Source of the DNA: Ulota crispa
Taxonomy: Eukaryota > Streptophyta > Bryopsida > Orthotrichales > Orthotrichaceae
Length of the DNA stretch: 64,000 nucleotides
Assembly (NCBI GenBank): GCA_963920765.1
Contig: OY987244.1
Coordinates: 5,024,501 to 5,088,500, forward strand
Reading direction: 5' to 3'
Numbering within the stretch: the stretch's first letter is position 1; the number at the start of each line of letters is the position of its first letter. Below are positions 11,814-23,130 of this stretch, piece after piece. Position numbers and translations under genes: made by a program. The notes beneath the pieces were generated by a model. It was not told where the DNA came from, ran no database searches, and was given only the letters and a program-made list of their open reading frames with translations.

Positions 11814-12233
11814 GGGAATCGATATGCGTACCACCCCTTCTTGACTATTCTACCACACCCTCCTATATATGGTCAATATTTACAATATTAAAGTAGGTGT
11901 GGACTATAGGAAAAACATCACTAATTTAAAAATATGACTTGACATTGAAGATGTAGTTTTTATTTTATTTTTCAGCTCTTAATCTTGCCCATAGTATCAA
12001 TTTTAAAAAAACATGAATCAAACTAAACATAATTTAAATTTCTTAATTGATACTATGAACAAGGTTAAGAGCTGAAAAATAAAACAAAAACTGCATCTTC
12101 TATGTCAAGTTGTATTTTTAAATTAGTGATGTTTTTCCCATGGTCCACACCTATTTTAATATTGAAAATTTTGACCATATACAGTAGGGTGTGGTAGAAT
12201 AGTTAAGAAGGGGTGGTACATGTATCAATTCCC
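11814..12233. repeat. family-3 foldback MITE with 9-bp TSD, nested in a family-1 remnant
   Basis: Ends are GGGAATCGATATGCGTACC and its near-inverse GGTACATGTATCAATTCCC. Both flanks read TATTTTCAT (11805-11813 and 12234-12242), a perfect 9-base target duplication. The left flank is a family-1 MITE start (11770-11813). A 9-base duplication is typical of Mutator-like elements. Confidence 0.85.
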
Positions 12234-12451
12234 TATTTTCATAAATAAGGTAGAAATACCATAAACGGTTAAAATAAGCCACTTTAGCCTGTAAGATATG
12301 GGGATTTCTTGAGAAATTATGCTCAATCTGTGAAAGAACAAGGATAAGGAAGAGTGCAAAAAAGAAAAAGAAAAAGAAAAAAATACTCAAGAATGAATAT
12401 TTTATGCAGTATAAATGTGGATTTAGGGTTTGAACCAATTATGGTTTCATA

Positions 12452-12766
12452 AGGTATGTACACCCATAAGCGTCAAATTAAGGGTTTTGAACATGATGAC
12501 TATCAATAAACAACTAGCAAATTATAGGATCCTATTAGGAACAGAAAAATAATGAGTTTGCACTTTTGAAGGTATTATTTGGATACTGTGAGAATAAGTT
12601 GTGAATTTTTAAAGAGCAAACTACCATTGCACCCATAACCACTTTCAAGCTTTCATGTTCACATGTTGTACATCCTTATCATTACATCTATCCACTTCCA
12701 CAAATTTTCCAAGATTTTCAGAGGTGACGGTTATGGGGACACTCACGCTTATGGGTGTACATACCT
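12452..12766. repeat. AGGTA-type MITE (short family), copy 1
   Basis: Ends AGGTATGTACACCCATAAG and its inverse CTTATGGGTGTACATACCT are flanked by TA. It is about 80-90% identical by eye, in direct orientation, to the element at 41310-41619 (shared GGATCCTAT and AGTTGTGAATTTTTAAAGAG blocks). Confidence 0.85.
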
Positions 12767-12947
12767 TAGATGCACCTTAGACGGCTACCTCTAGTACCTT
12801 GTTCCGAAATAAGTTTGAACCAATCAAATGCAAAGAAATAGTATCTTCTTAGAAAATTTCAAAAACTTTTTTAGATGTAGCTATTGTTGGTTTCAAAACA
12901 ATCTACTTCTCCAAGTAGTGGTCAATAACAATTTTTGGTATTTCTAC

Positions 12948-13213
12948 TTTACCCCTGCTTCTTTAGAAATATCAAAAATATCCTTGGGCCAAAATTTTAA
13001 GCATTTGTTTTGTTGTGCATGCCACTTCCCTTCATCCTTTGTGCGCACGCATAACAAGAAAGAAGTATTGTGCGCATAAAGGGAGAGAAAGTGACATGCA
13101 TAACAAAACAAACACCCAAATTTTTTGGTCCAAGGGTATTTGTGATATTTCTAAAAAAGCAAGGATATCTATGAAAATATTGCTAACTTCAAGGGTATCC
13201 ATGAAATTTTCTC
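12948..13213. repeat. family-1 foldback MITE, left end truncated
   Basis: The right arm is complete, ending AAGGGTATCCATGAAATTTT, and the inner arms pair (CCTTGGGCCAAAATTTT with AAATTTTTTGGTCCAAGG). The outer left arm is missing; similarity begins at the CCCCTGCTTCTTTAGAAATA block. Confidence 0.75.
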
Positions 13214-13968
13214 TTTCTTTTTGGTTTTGGACCGGCAGCTTCTTAGGCCATACAATGCATGACATAACTTATTCAACAACTCCCAATTCAAGTGGTTAGT
13301 CTAAGGCTTTGTCAAAAAATAAGTTATCAAAAATTCAAGTCCACCAAGATGAAGCTTAGTGTTTATTCCACTTGGTGATGGAATTACTTTTGAGCTAATG
13401 GGTATATGTGTTGAACTTTAGTATTTCTTATTTGACTAATAGTTGTTAGTTATAAGTGTCATGCACTATATGATAATTTTTAATGGTGCAAGCATGGCCA
13501 TAAAATATTTTTTTAAAGTGCAACACTAGGGTGCAAGTATTTACACTTTGAGCTTATTGATTGTGACCAAATTTTCCTAAAATAAAAAACAAATATTGCA
13601 AGAATAAATTTTATGAAAATGTGGGTTATAAAATTCAAAAAATTATAAAAAAAGAGGTATCATCTCAAAGAAATTTAAGGGCAGCTTGATTTTCCAATAA
13701 TACAATGCCACATGGCATGAAGATTTTATTGTTTTATGCGTGACCTCCTAATCGACTAGCTATAAACAACAACACATTTTTTTTCTAAAGCATGGCAAGC
13801 ATCTAGATTTGAAATGTTGAACAACATTTGGCTCCATGACGTTTTTTTTCTTCATTTTTTGTATAGGCTTATAGCTTGAATTATTGTTTTGTGGCTTTTT
13901 GGCTTTTAAAAACCTAAAAAACCATGCATAGACTAATTACCATGTCTGCTTATAAAGAGGGAACCTAT

Positions 13969-14168
13969 NNNNNNNNNNNNNNNNNNNNNNNNNNNNNNNN
14001 NNNNNNNNNNNNNNNNNNNNNNNNNNNNNNNNNNNNNNNNNNNNNNNNNNNNNNNNNNNNNNNNNNNNNNNNNNNNNNNNNNNNNNNNNNNNNNNNNNNN
14101 NNNNNNNNNNNNNNNNNNNNNNNNNNNNNNNNNNNNNNNNNNNNNNNNNNNNNNNNNNNNNNNNNNNN
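13969..14168. other. assembly gap (200 N)
   Basis: Exactly 200 undetermined bases. Flanking sequence is AT-rich and non-coding. The round number suggests a fixed-size scaffold gap, so the true length is unknown. Confidence 0.98.
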
Positions 14169-17100
14169 TAAGCATTTTGCTAAGAAAATTTAGCATACCT
14201 CCAATATGGAATCTTTAGCACATTCTTTCAATTTTTATAAAGTTGCACAAGTATTCACACAATTCAAACCGGTCATTCTATACCCAATTATAAATCAAGA
14301 GTTTTAAGGTTAGTCTAATTTCAAATTCAAGTAAATCTGCAAAATTCCCACTTTTGAGGATCTCATATTTGTTCATTTGGGTAACAGTTCACAATATGGA
14401 TTTTGGATTTTGATGTGATTTTTTCCCAAAAAAAATAATCACCTAATGGTTGATTCCATGAGACCGTGCTTAGCTATACTTGATGGGAAAAAAACTCCTC
14501 AAATAGAAAAAAACTCCAAAACTTATGGCCATTCAAAGTAAGTGGATCTAGGCTCACTACTTTAGAGCTACAAAAACCTTGCCCAATTGAGAGAAAAAAA
14601 AGCCACATCACCAACCTTTGCACCTATACATGGGAGTGTGGACTTCCAACCCATCCCATACAAAAATTCCTCCATCTACATTGCAATGTACAATGTCTAT
14701 ATACACTCCCACTGAATAGTTTTCATATTAAAAATAGTAAACTCAAATGTTTGGATGCAAAATCTAAAGACTTCAAGAACAACAAGCCAATCCAAAAGTT
14801 TTGTTTGACTTTTAGCTCCATTTGGACTTGAGTGGCAGACCAAAACTTGAGCATGCAATGCCTTTTTAATCTTCTTTTACACCTCCAAGAACCCCATTTG
14901 GCCATATTGGGCCCTTTGTTCCTTTAGGGGTTAACTCAAAGACAAAGGCAATTTCAAGGTTCCATTCCAAAATTTGTGAGGACAAAATTCATTGCTAAAA
15001 CACTATTTCAAGCTATAAATACAAGACAAACAAAAGAAAACCACAAAAATCCTATTTTGCACTATTCTTTGGTCCTTTCTACTTGTTGCAACAAATGCAT
15101 GCATATAATGACAAAAGTTGAATTAATTTGGTTGTAAATTTGCATCTTGAATGCCTTCATTAATTTATGTAGATGAATCTTTCAACAAATACATCTTATT
15201 CTTCTATATTTGCATAATTTCTACTTTTTTGTAGCATTCATATCTTGAGAGGTGAACCAGGACAAACATACTAGTCCTGTACATTTTTCTAAAGTTGTTT
15301 TGATTCTTGTTTTAGACTTTAAATATATGCACATTCTAGATTATCCAATTTCTTCATGACTACATTTCACTTTTGATTGTATGAGTAAATTCGATATCAA
15401 AACTGACTTTTGTAGCCCATTTTTTTTCAAAATGACATTTAAAGCCAAGTAATTGAAAAGTATTCTAAAAAGTAAACTTTATGTTCTAGCTTACACAAAT
15501 CATAAAAGTTTGTGAAAATCTTTTAACATCCAACCTAAAATCAAAATTTCCAGGTTCTAAAAACAATTCATTATATAAAGGAAGTACACATGTTCCAATT
15601 GGTATAGAACGTAGTAGTTTCCAATTGCTCACATGCATTGCCTAAGATTCCAGTCATTGGCTTCTCATATAAAATGACACATTTAAGTAATTTTTGAGGA
15701 AATTCAAGAAACTTTGTTGTTTACAAAAGAGATTTGTGTGTTTGAGCTTGACTATTTTTAATACCCTAAAACCCTTAGGGTACTCAAGATTTAAAAAATT
15801 ACAAAATGGTTTACAGTGTAATCTACAAAAAAGAAACAACTCAATGATAACTCTCAAAAACAAATTGCAATTATAATCCATGGATTATCTCTACATGGTT
15901 GGATTTACTGTTCTACTCATCAATGTTTTTTCAATAAACATGAAACAAGTTATTTTTTAAAACTTGTTTCATAGATGATTATATAAAAATAATAAAGGAA
16001 CAATTTCAACTAGGATTTGTTTCCTTTAAGTTTATAACAATACGCTTTGATTGTGCTAAAATCATAAAACGATTTTGTAGGGCTAGTTTTTCAAATAGAA
16101 AACTTGCTTTTTGGGTGAAACGTACTTCTATTCACCGAAATATACAATATTTGCAAAAAAAAACTCGAAAAAACTTGAAAAAAAATCTAATAAACGAATA
16201 GATGAATGAACGATTAAATTTTTAAATGCGTAGGATTTTTTCTATACACATGGTATATAAAAGTTGAATGCCTTGTCCTTCAATGACTAAACTGATCTTG
16301 ACAATTGCATCTAGTAATTCAATTCTGCTAAGTTAAATGAAATTATTTTGAATTGGAAGAAACATTGAGGCATTCTAAACACTAGAAGGAAACACCTCTT
16401 CAAGGATACATCCAATTCAACTCTAAAGCAAAAAAACAGTTGTTACTTTTAGTGCCAAGAGGTGGCTAACATCAAAATTAGATGCCTATTTGTGGTGGTC
16501 AAGCACCATTGTCTCTATGAATGTTCAATTTTGATGACTCTTGCATACTATTTTACATAAACAAAAAAAAAAGCATTAAAATAATGTCACAATCTTCTGT
16601 AGCATCTGCAAAGAAATTCACTGTACATTCATATGAAAAAGTAAATAAAAACTTGTTTTTCGGGGTAAAACATATAAAAATCAATAAAAGTTTCATTTGT
16701 TGTCAAGTTTGAGATAAAATGTGGTTGCAATTGTTGTTGCTGATTGTGTGAGCATAAAATGAAGTTGACGAAATGATTCAACATAACTTTAAAATCACGA
16801 TTTCACAGCCATGATATGAGCAAAATACAACTAGAGTACGAACACTCACAAGAGCCTTCGATTCATGTAGAATTAAAACTTTAAAAACCTATGAAATAAC
16901 ACAGGTATAGGAACATAAACGCAGACATTGAAAACCATATCTTATTCAGAAGAAAAGCTTTGATGACTTCACATTCCTACAATGCTCAGCTTTGAATATA
17001 ACAAACAATGAATCCACAAACAGTTTTTTTCATCACACATTTCTACGTTGTTCTGCTTAGATTGAAATTCTTCTACAATTCAACTCTGTAAAACTGCAAT

Positions 17101-18096
17101 TAGTATATCATCTCATTCCGATATTACTATCTTTATGAAAATTCTTTCTTAACATATTTCCAAAAGGAAAAATGCACACGTGGAAGTATATGATATCATT
17201 CAACTAAACAAATGATGAGGAGTGGAAATTAACAAAATGCAATTACTAAATTGATTCGTTTCTTTCAAGTCTCCATACATGTATGCATGTATATGTATAT
17301 ACATACACATTATGATTTACAGTTTAATTCAAAACCCTCCAAAAAACGAAATTGATATATTTCATTAAAAAGAAAAGCACACTACGTCTAGATGACCTAC
17401 AAACAAACCACTTCACTTGAAATTGCAACATACGTTTCCTCTGTGGATTATAAACCCTAAACGCTGGCAGGTTGTTATAGAAGCAACACAAAGCCCTTTA
17501 AAATCCACCCTCAGGTAACAGCCTCTCTCGTGCAGCCCACCTTTGGAATCACAGTCCCACGAGTATGCATTATCTTACCACGTTGGCAGCATTCAAGGGC
17601 AAACTCACTTCGGAATGCGCCAAAAACTCTAGTAGGTTTGAAAGCCCATAAAGGGCCTTCAGATGGTTTAGAGATTAAGCTCAACCAGCGACAGCACAAA
17701 ACTTAAGATTTAGAGGCAAGACCGAAGTTCAGAATCAGCATGTGTAACAACAAGAGTACATTACACACCAAGTAAAGTGATCAGCTCCCGAAATGTCTGT
17801 TTAAACATAAATACCCTACAAGTGGAAAAAAAATAAAAGTTGTACTAAAATTCAGCGCACCTTGCACTTAAAAAAAGTTGAGTGTTTATACGCCATCTTT
17901 CTAGAGCGTCAAAAAAGAACTGTGAACCTGCTAAACTCACAACTGCCTGTTCAACCCCCCTGAAGACTACGGCATGAAAACCTAGCAGATGAATGTGAAC
18001 TGTTGGGGGTCCTTGATCAAAGAATTTACACTCAGTCTACAAGAACCTTTACCTCTGGGACCCCGGAAACTTTAGCCCATGTTGAAAAAGGTTAAC

Positions 18097-19743
18097 TTAG
18101 TCGTCATCTCCTCCGTCACCAGCTCGAGGTTTAGGTCCTCCTGCTTGCTTGGCCATGATGATTTGATCCACGCGAAGCACAGTGCAAGCAGCATCAGTAG
18201 CCAACTTCAAAGCCCAGTACTTGGGCGTGACGAGGTCCCATACCCCAGTGTCATGGTCCATGTCAACAATAGCTCCTGTTTCAATGTCCACACCAGCACT
18301 GGTTCGACCAGCAGCATGAGCAGCATACAAAGATGAGATGACATCTGTGGAGTTCAAACCGGCATTCTCAGCAAGAATCCTGGGCACAACTTCGAGACTG
18401 TCAGCATACTTATCAATAGCATACTGGACCAACCCCGCCTCTTTAGCACCATACTCCTTCAATCGCTTGGCCAGCTCAATCTCGGTAGCACCAGCTCCAG
18501 GTACTAATTTACAGTCCCGGCACATGGCCTTGTACGAGTTCACACCATCGTCCACAGCTCGCTCCACGTCATCCAACAAGCTGTCCGTGCTGCCTCGAAT
18601 CACCAAAGTGGCAACTAGGTTTCCACCTGTCTCGTTCTTCACAATCGTAACCCTAGTTCCTCCGAGTTCCTCCGATACCACCGAGTCCGCAAACCCAATC
18701 TCGTCTGCCGTTGGCTGCTGCAACTTCACTTGCGAGATGGCTCCTGTTGTGCGACAGAAACGACGAAGCTCAAACTTCGACGCGATCTTGATCACCATCA
18801 ACTTGTACCGCTCGCAAAAATGCAGCGCCATCTCTCCAACGGCGCCTCCGCTGACGACAACCGTGGCTCCCGCCGCTGCAATGGACTTAATGAGCTCCTC
18901 CACTTTCGCCTCCTCGGATTTGGCGTACTGCTCGAGCTCCAGACCGCTGCTGATCAACACGGTTCCTTTTGTCTCCGTCGCGGATGTGTCAATGCCGCCT
19001 CCGAAAACGGCGACCTTCGCATTGCGAGCTACTTTGATCGTGCCGACGGACTCGCTCTTTAGAACCATGCCGCTGACGACTTGAGAGTCGTGGATCCCTC
19101 CGCCGACGATTTTGACGACGCGCACGTGGTCTACGTTGAAGTTCATCGGGTTCTTGGGACACACTTGGATGCACGCGTCGGCAATCATAGGGCATAGAAT
19201 GCTTTCCTGGCCGTATTGTTTGCTTGCGACCGCGGATTTCATCCGGTGCACCACCTGCTCGGCGTCGCGCACGTCCATGGTGTCCGACCCCGGCACCACA
19301 AGCTCCGACCCTAAAATGTCTAACGCTTTGACGGAAGCTTTGGCGTAGCCGGAGACGATCTCACTTGGATGCAACCCCGTGCGAATGAGCTGCTCTGCGC
19401 CGCCCAGAAGCTCCCCCGCGAACGACACCACGAGATTCGCCGCGTCGCCGATCTCCTCCTGCTGCGCCTTGGCCGCCAAGACCAGCACCTTGGCTGCGGG
19501 ATGCTGCACCTCGAGCTCCTGCAATATGGTCCCCGCGTCGTTGGTGATGAACAGCTTGTCCAAGTGGTTGATCACCATCTTGTTCATGCCATTTGGACCT
19601 AACGAGCTCGACGCGATCTTGGACACTTGCTGGCACGCCTCGATGTTCTTCAACACCGCCTCCTCCAACCCCGAGATGAGCTTGTGGCCTTCCTTGAGCA
19701 TCCCCTGCATGCCATAGTTGCTCGGTAGATGGAAGCCCGACAT
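18097..19743 (-). CDS. CCT8: T-complex protein 1 subunit theta (CCT8), intronless
   Basis: A single 548-residue frame encodes the theta subunit of the cytosolic TRiC/CCT chaperonin, an ATP-driven ring that folds actin, tubulin and other proteins. The start MSGFHLPSNYGMQGMLKEGH is the plant CCT8 N-terminus and the length agrees with the usual ~549. Group II chaperonin motifs are present: SLGPNGMNKM near residue 49, NDAGTILQELEVQHP near 72, the theta-type nucleotide loop EIGDAANLVV near 98 and GAGATEIELA near 400. The C-terminus is the usual Gly/Asp-rich tail. The frame stays open 59 codons upstream of 19743, but that part is not conserved and reads like leader. Plant CCT8 genes I recall have introns, so the single exon could be lineage-specific or a retrocopy. 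No decay is visible. A telo-box-like AACCCTAA lies at about 19921-19928. Confidence 0.97.
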   Translation of the reverse strand: MSGFHLPSNYGMQGMLKEGHKLISGLEEAVLKNIEACQQVSKIASSSLGPNGMNKMVINHLDKLFITNDAGTILQELEVQHPAAKVLVLAAKAQQEEIGDAANLVVSFAGELLGGAEQLIRTGLHPSEIVSGYAKASVKALDILGSELVVPGSDTMDVRDAEQVVHRMKSAVASKQYGQESILCPMIADACIQVCPKNPMNFNVDHVRVVKIVGGGIHDSQVVSGMVLKSESVGTIKVARNAKVAVFGGGIDTSATETKGTVLISSGLELEQYAKSEEAKVEELIKSIAAAGATVVVSGGAVGEMALHFCERYKLMVIKIASKFELRRFCRTTGAISQVKLQQPTADEIGFADSVVSEELGGTRVTIVKNETGGNLVATLVIRGSTDSLLDDVERAVDDGVNSYKAMCRDCKLVPGAGATEIELAKRLKEYGAKEAGLVQYAIDKYADSLEVVPRILAENAGLNSTDVISSLYAAHAAGRTSAGVDIETGAIVDMDHDTGVWDLVTPKYWALKLATDAACTVLRVDQIIMAKQAGGPKPRAGDGGDDD

Positions 19744-20107
19744 CGTTGCAATGCAAAAAAGCCGGGATAATTCAAAACCTCGAAGAACAACGTTGTGAAG
19801 TATGCATAACAACAACAAGAAGGTGAAGAAACGGCTGTTGCGAGTGCACCAGTTGCGATGGCGTTGGGCTGTGGTTGCTGCTGCAACAAGAAGAAAACAG
19901 TTGCACTGCGCAAAACCCACCCAACCCTAAAAGTTGGACCTCCGTTCCTCCATTTGAAGCTGCTGCTACGTTCATCCGCAGGTTTTCATTCATTCATCCA
20001 TCCATCAGCGTGTTTTCCTGGGCGACTGTTCTGGAATGCGCCTGTTCCGACGTGGAATTTCAGGACAACTTTTACACTGGGGGTTCAGCAACTTACTGGA
20101 GGCCCTA

Positions 20108-20454
20108 AGGTACGTAGGAGGCTCATAAACCGACCATCTAAAGGTTGAAACTGAATTTTGGGGAAACTGAATTATGGGGAGGTGAAACTTCTTGATATAT
20201 TTTTCAGTAGATTTTACTTGAAAGATAAGCAGAACTGGCATCTGATCTAAGTTGTTTCAAATTTTTTGGAGCTTTGTGGAATTAGTTATGAAATTTTGAA
20301 GTGGAAGTGGCATAGGGCTCTTACAACCACCCACCTCCTCAAATGTACACCATTTATACACTGTTGAAAACTATGAACAATAACATAACATTCAGTAGCT
20401 TGAAGAGAGGCTGCCTTTCCCTCTCTTCAAGTATCATCCACGAACTTCATCATG

Positions 20455-20488
<34 letters not shown>

Positions 20489-20840
20489 AAAAAAATCTTT
20501 AATTTTTTTTAAATTTTTTTTGACATGGCTGGCCCCCCACATCAACGTATGTGCACTAAACTGAGCCTCTCTTTCATAAACTCTTTAACAAATTCAGCCA
20601 TGTGTCTTCTTAGCTACTGATGGGTGTGGAATATTCCACACCTTTCATCCAGCAAGATGAAAGAGTGTGGAATATTCCACACCTTTCATCCAGCAAGATG
20701 AAAGAGTGTGGAATATTCTACACTCTTCATCTAGAGGGAGGGCATGCATAATGAGCTCTATTGAATGTTATGAACATGCATAAATGAAACACAATTGAGA
20801 AGGTGGACGGTTTTAGAGCTTGAGCAATTTATGAGCCTCT
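20108..20840. repeat. AGGTA-type MITE with internal palindromic minisatellite
   Basis: Starts AGGTACGTAGGAGGCTCATAAA and ends TTTATGAGCCTCT, flanked by TA on both sides. The left third is similar to the intronic element at 7154-7483. The interior holds a poly-A tract (about 20454-20483) and the 42-base repeats at 20622-20735. Confidence 0.7.
20622..20735. repeat. about 2.7 copies of a 42-base unit with core GTGTGGAATATTCCACAC
   Basis: The unit has an 18-base self-complementary core (GTGTGGAATATTCCACAC) followed by CTTTCATCCAGCAAGATGAA, itself partly self-complementary. It repeats at 42-base spacing, and the last copy has diverged to CTACAC. It is contained in the element at 20108-20840. Confidence 0.85.
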
Positions 20841-20954
20841 TAATTTAATTCTAGCTTTTCTTTGAGTTTGTTTTGGAAGTTTTGTACTCTCACAAAAAGT
20901 CTACATTGAGCTTTTGAAAAATATTCTTATGCTTAAAAGATATGTAGCGGGTAT

Positions 20955-21683
20955 GGTTTTACCCCTAAAGGACCAAGGGCCCTTTTGGGAACATTTGGGA
21001 TTTTGGGCATGTACCTACAGCTAAACTACTTTGCATGATTTTTTGAAACTTTTATTGAAGGTGAGGAATTCATAGATCTACGTGGAAATGTAATTTTTTC
21101 TACATTCCAAATTTTATTGAAGAAGTTATGCATGAAAATCTAGAAAAAGCTGCTCCCCGGGCAGCCAAAAACTTCCTTAAAATTTTCATTTTTATCAAAT
21201 AAAAATCTGAAATAGGTTTTTAAGACATGTATAGATGTGGGGAGCTTTGAATCATTCAATTCTAATAGATGAGATGAAAGTTATGAGAAGTTTTAGTTTG
21301 TGGGTAGGTGTGATTTTGAGAGAAACCACACCTACCCGCAAACTAAAACTTCTCATAACTTTCATCTCATCTATTAGAATTGAATGATTCAAAGCTCCCC
21401 ACATCTATATAAGTCTAAAGAACGTATTTCGGATTTTTATTTGAAAAAAATGAAATTTTCAAAAAAGTTTTTGGCTACTCGGGGAGCAGCTTTTTCCATA
21501 AATTCATTTTTAACTTCTTCAATAATTGTTGGAATGAAGAAAAAATTACATTCTCACGTAGATCTGTGAATTCCTCACCTTCAATAAAGTTTCAAAAAAT
21601 CATGCAAAGTAGTTTAGCCATATGTACATGCCCAAAATCCCAAATGTCCCCCAGAAGTGACAATGGTTCTTTAGGGGTTAACC
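20955..21683. repeat. 0.73-kb long palindrome (foldback element)
   Basis: Left and right halves are inverted copies with centre near 21325. Near the centre the match is almost perfect (GATGAGATGAAAGTTATGAG with its inverse). Ends are GGTTTTACCCCTAAAGGACC and GGTTCTTTAGGGGTTAACC. A diverged copy seems to span about 35810-36772, and isolated ends occur near 14921, 2808 and 40710. Confidence 0.8.
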
Positions 21684-22534
21684 TCTCATAGTGTAGGGGT
21701 GAAGCCGTGAAGCAGTGAAGCATGTAGATTTGGAGCATTTTAAACCCCTAAGTGCCTGAGGCATTTTTGAGCTTCTAGGAATTTGCTCTAAACTGAACAA
21801 AGAGCCAAAGTTTTATTAAGTTGTATCAAAATTTTATAAGTTTTTACCATACAAATTCAAACTAGATATGTTAGAGATCACATAGGAAAAGAGAACACAA
21901 CAATATCATTTATGACTTGATAGATGATAATGTTTGATCATGAGGGTATTAAAATTGCAAAAACAACTTGAAATCTATCAATCCTCTTTTCACATGTTGA
22001 AATCAAAAAATTGGTCACTAAAAAAATATGAGGTTAATAGGCTAACATACATAACTCTAATCACTGTACGTTTTTTCCAATTCTCTTGTACAACTTTTTT
22101 AAATGAATTTCTAGTATAAAAATTTCTCCAAAATCTAGTGTGCTAGATTGAGGTTCATTTCCAAGAGCTCTCAATACTATAGAAAGTCAAGACCCTTGCA
22201 CAAAATCTTGAATAGAAAAATCATGATCAATTGTATTCAAAATCAAATTTTTGATGCTAAAACTAAATTCCACAAAAAATAGTTCAAAAATATAAACTAC
22301 TAAAAATAACAACATAGTTAGGGGCATTGAGCTTCAAAGTATTGTCCACACCCAAAAGTGGGTGCCTTCACTAGTAGAAAACTCCATCCAAAACAACAAA
22401 AAATCAACCGTTTCTTGTTGACTTGGGCACTTGCCCACGCTAATTGACTAATTTAACAGAATTCCATAAAAAACTAAATACGTTCTGTTGACTTGGACAC
22501 CACTATCTAAATCAACCGAAATTTTGGAATCTTT

Positions 22535-23130
22535 GAGAATCTTTTAGAAATCTTTTGGGAATTTTTTGGGAATTTTTTGGGAATCTTTAAGAATCTTTAA
22601 GAATCTTTTGGGAATCATTAAGAATCTTTTCAAGATTTTAGAATCTTTGAGAATATTCTTCAAATCTTTGAAAATCTTTTAGGAATCTTTGAGAATCTTT
22701 GGAAATCTTTGGAAATCTTTTCAAGTTATTCTAGAATCTTTGAGAATGTTTCAAAATTTTTTGAGAATCTTTGAAAATCTTCTTGGAATCTTTGAGAATC
22801 TTTTCAGAATATTTGAGAATCCTTGAGAATCTTTTAGGAATATTGAGAATTCTTGAGAATCTTTGAGATTAGTTTGGAATATTTGAGAATCTTTAGAAAT
22901 GTTCTAGGAATTTTGAATTTTTTTGAGAATTTTTGAAAATCTTTAAGAACCTTCTTGGAATCTTCTCGGAAGCTTTGAGAAGCTTTGAGAATCTTTAAGA
23001 ATCTTTGGGAATCTTTGAGAATCTTTTTGGAAATTTTAAAAATCTTTCAGAATCTCTGAGAATTTTCAAGAACCTTCTTGGAATCTTTGAGAATCTTTTT
23101 AAAATCTTTATGAAATTTGTTAAAATTCTT
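22535..23130. repeat. degenerate GAGAATCTTT minisatellite, about 600 bases
   Basis: Dozens of 10-13-base units of the type GAATCTTTGA, GAATCTTTTAG or GAATTTTTTGG occur head to tail with much point variation, making a strongly strand-asymmetric block. It lies wholly within the CACTA-type element and has no coding sense. Confidence 0.9.

Larger units (their letters stand above)
11383..18096. other. AT-rich intergenic region with MITEs and an assembly gap
   Basis: No conserved protein is recognisable. It holds the upstream flank of the TPR gene, three foldback elements (11814-12233, 12452-12766, 12948-13213), a run of 200 N at 13969-14168, and the 3' flank of CCT8. A terminal motif TTTAGGGGTTAAC at about 14921-14933 matches the ends of the palindrome at 20955-21683. 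Beyond that, 14.2-17.5 kb looks like plain AT-rich sequence. Confidence 0.6.

Noticed and set aside
11502..11834. 110-codon minus-strand ORF upstream of the TPR gene
   Set aside because: It overlaps MITE sequence, has no conserved motif and lies upstream of the tentative TPR start.
13924..14196. ORFs crossing the N run
   Set aside because: They are made of undetermined bases and carry no information.
18338..19084. 248-codon plus-strand ORF opposite CCT8, and several shorter ones
   Set aside because: These are shadows of the GC-rich CCT8 coding strand. They have no conserved motif and no start context.
19744..19920. N-terminal extension of CCT8 by 59 codons
   Set aside because: The residues are not conserved in CCT8 and the extension would put ~60 unrelated residues before the normal start, so I start at 19743.
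22535..23130. GAATCTTT array as a CRISPR-like or centromeric satellite
   Set aside because: Units are too short and variable, there are no unique spacers, and it is confined to one transposon.
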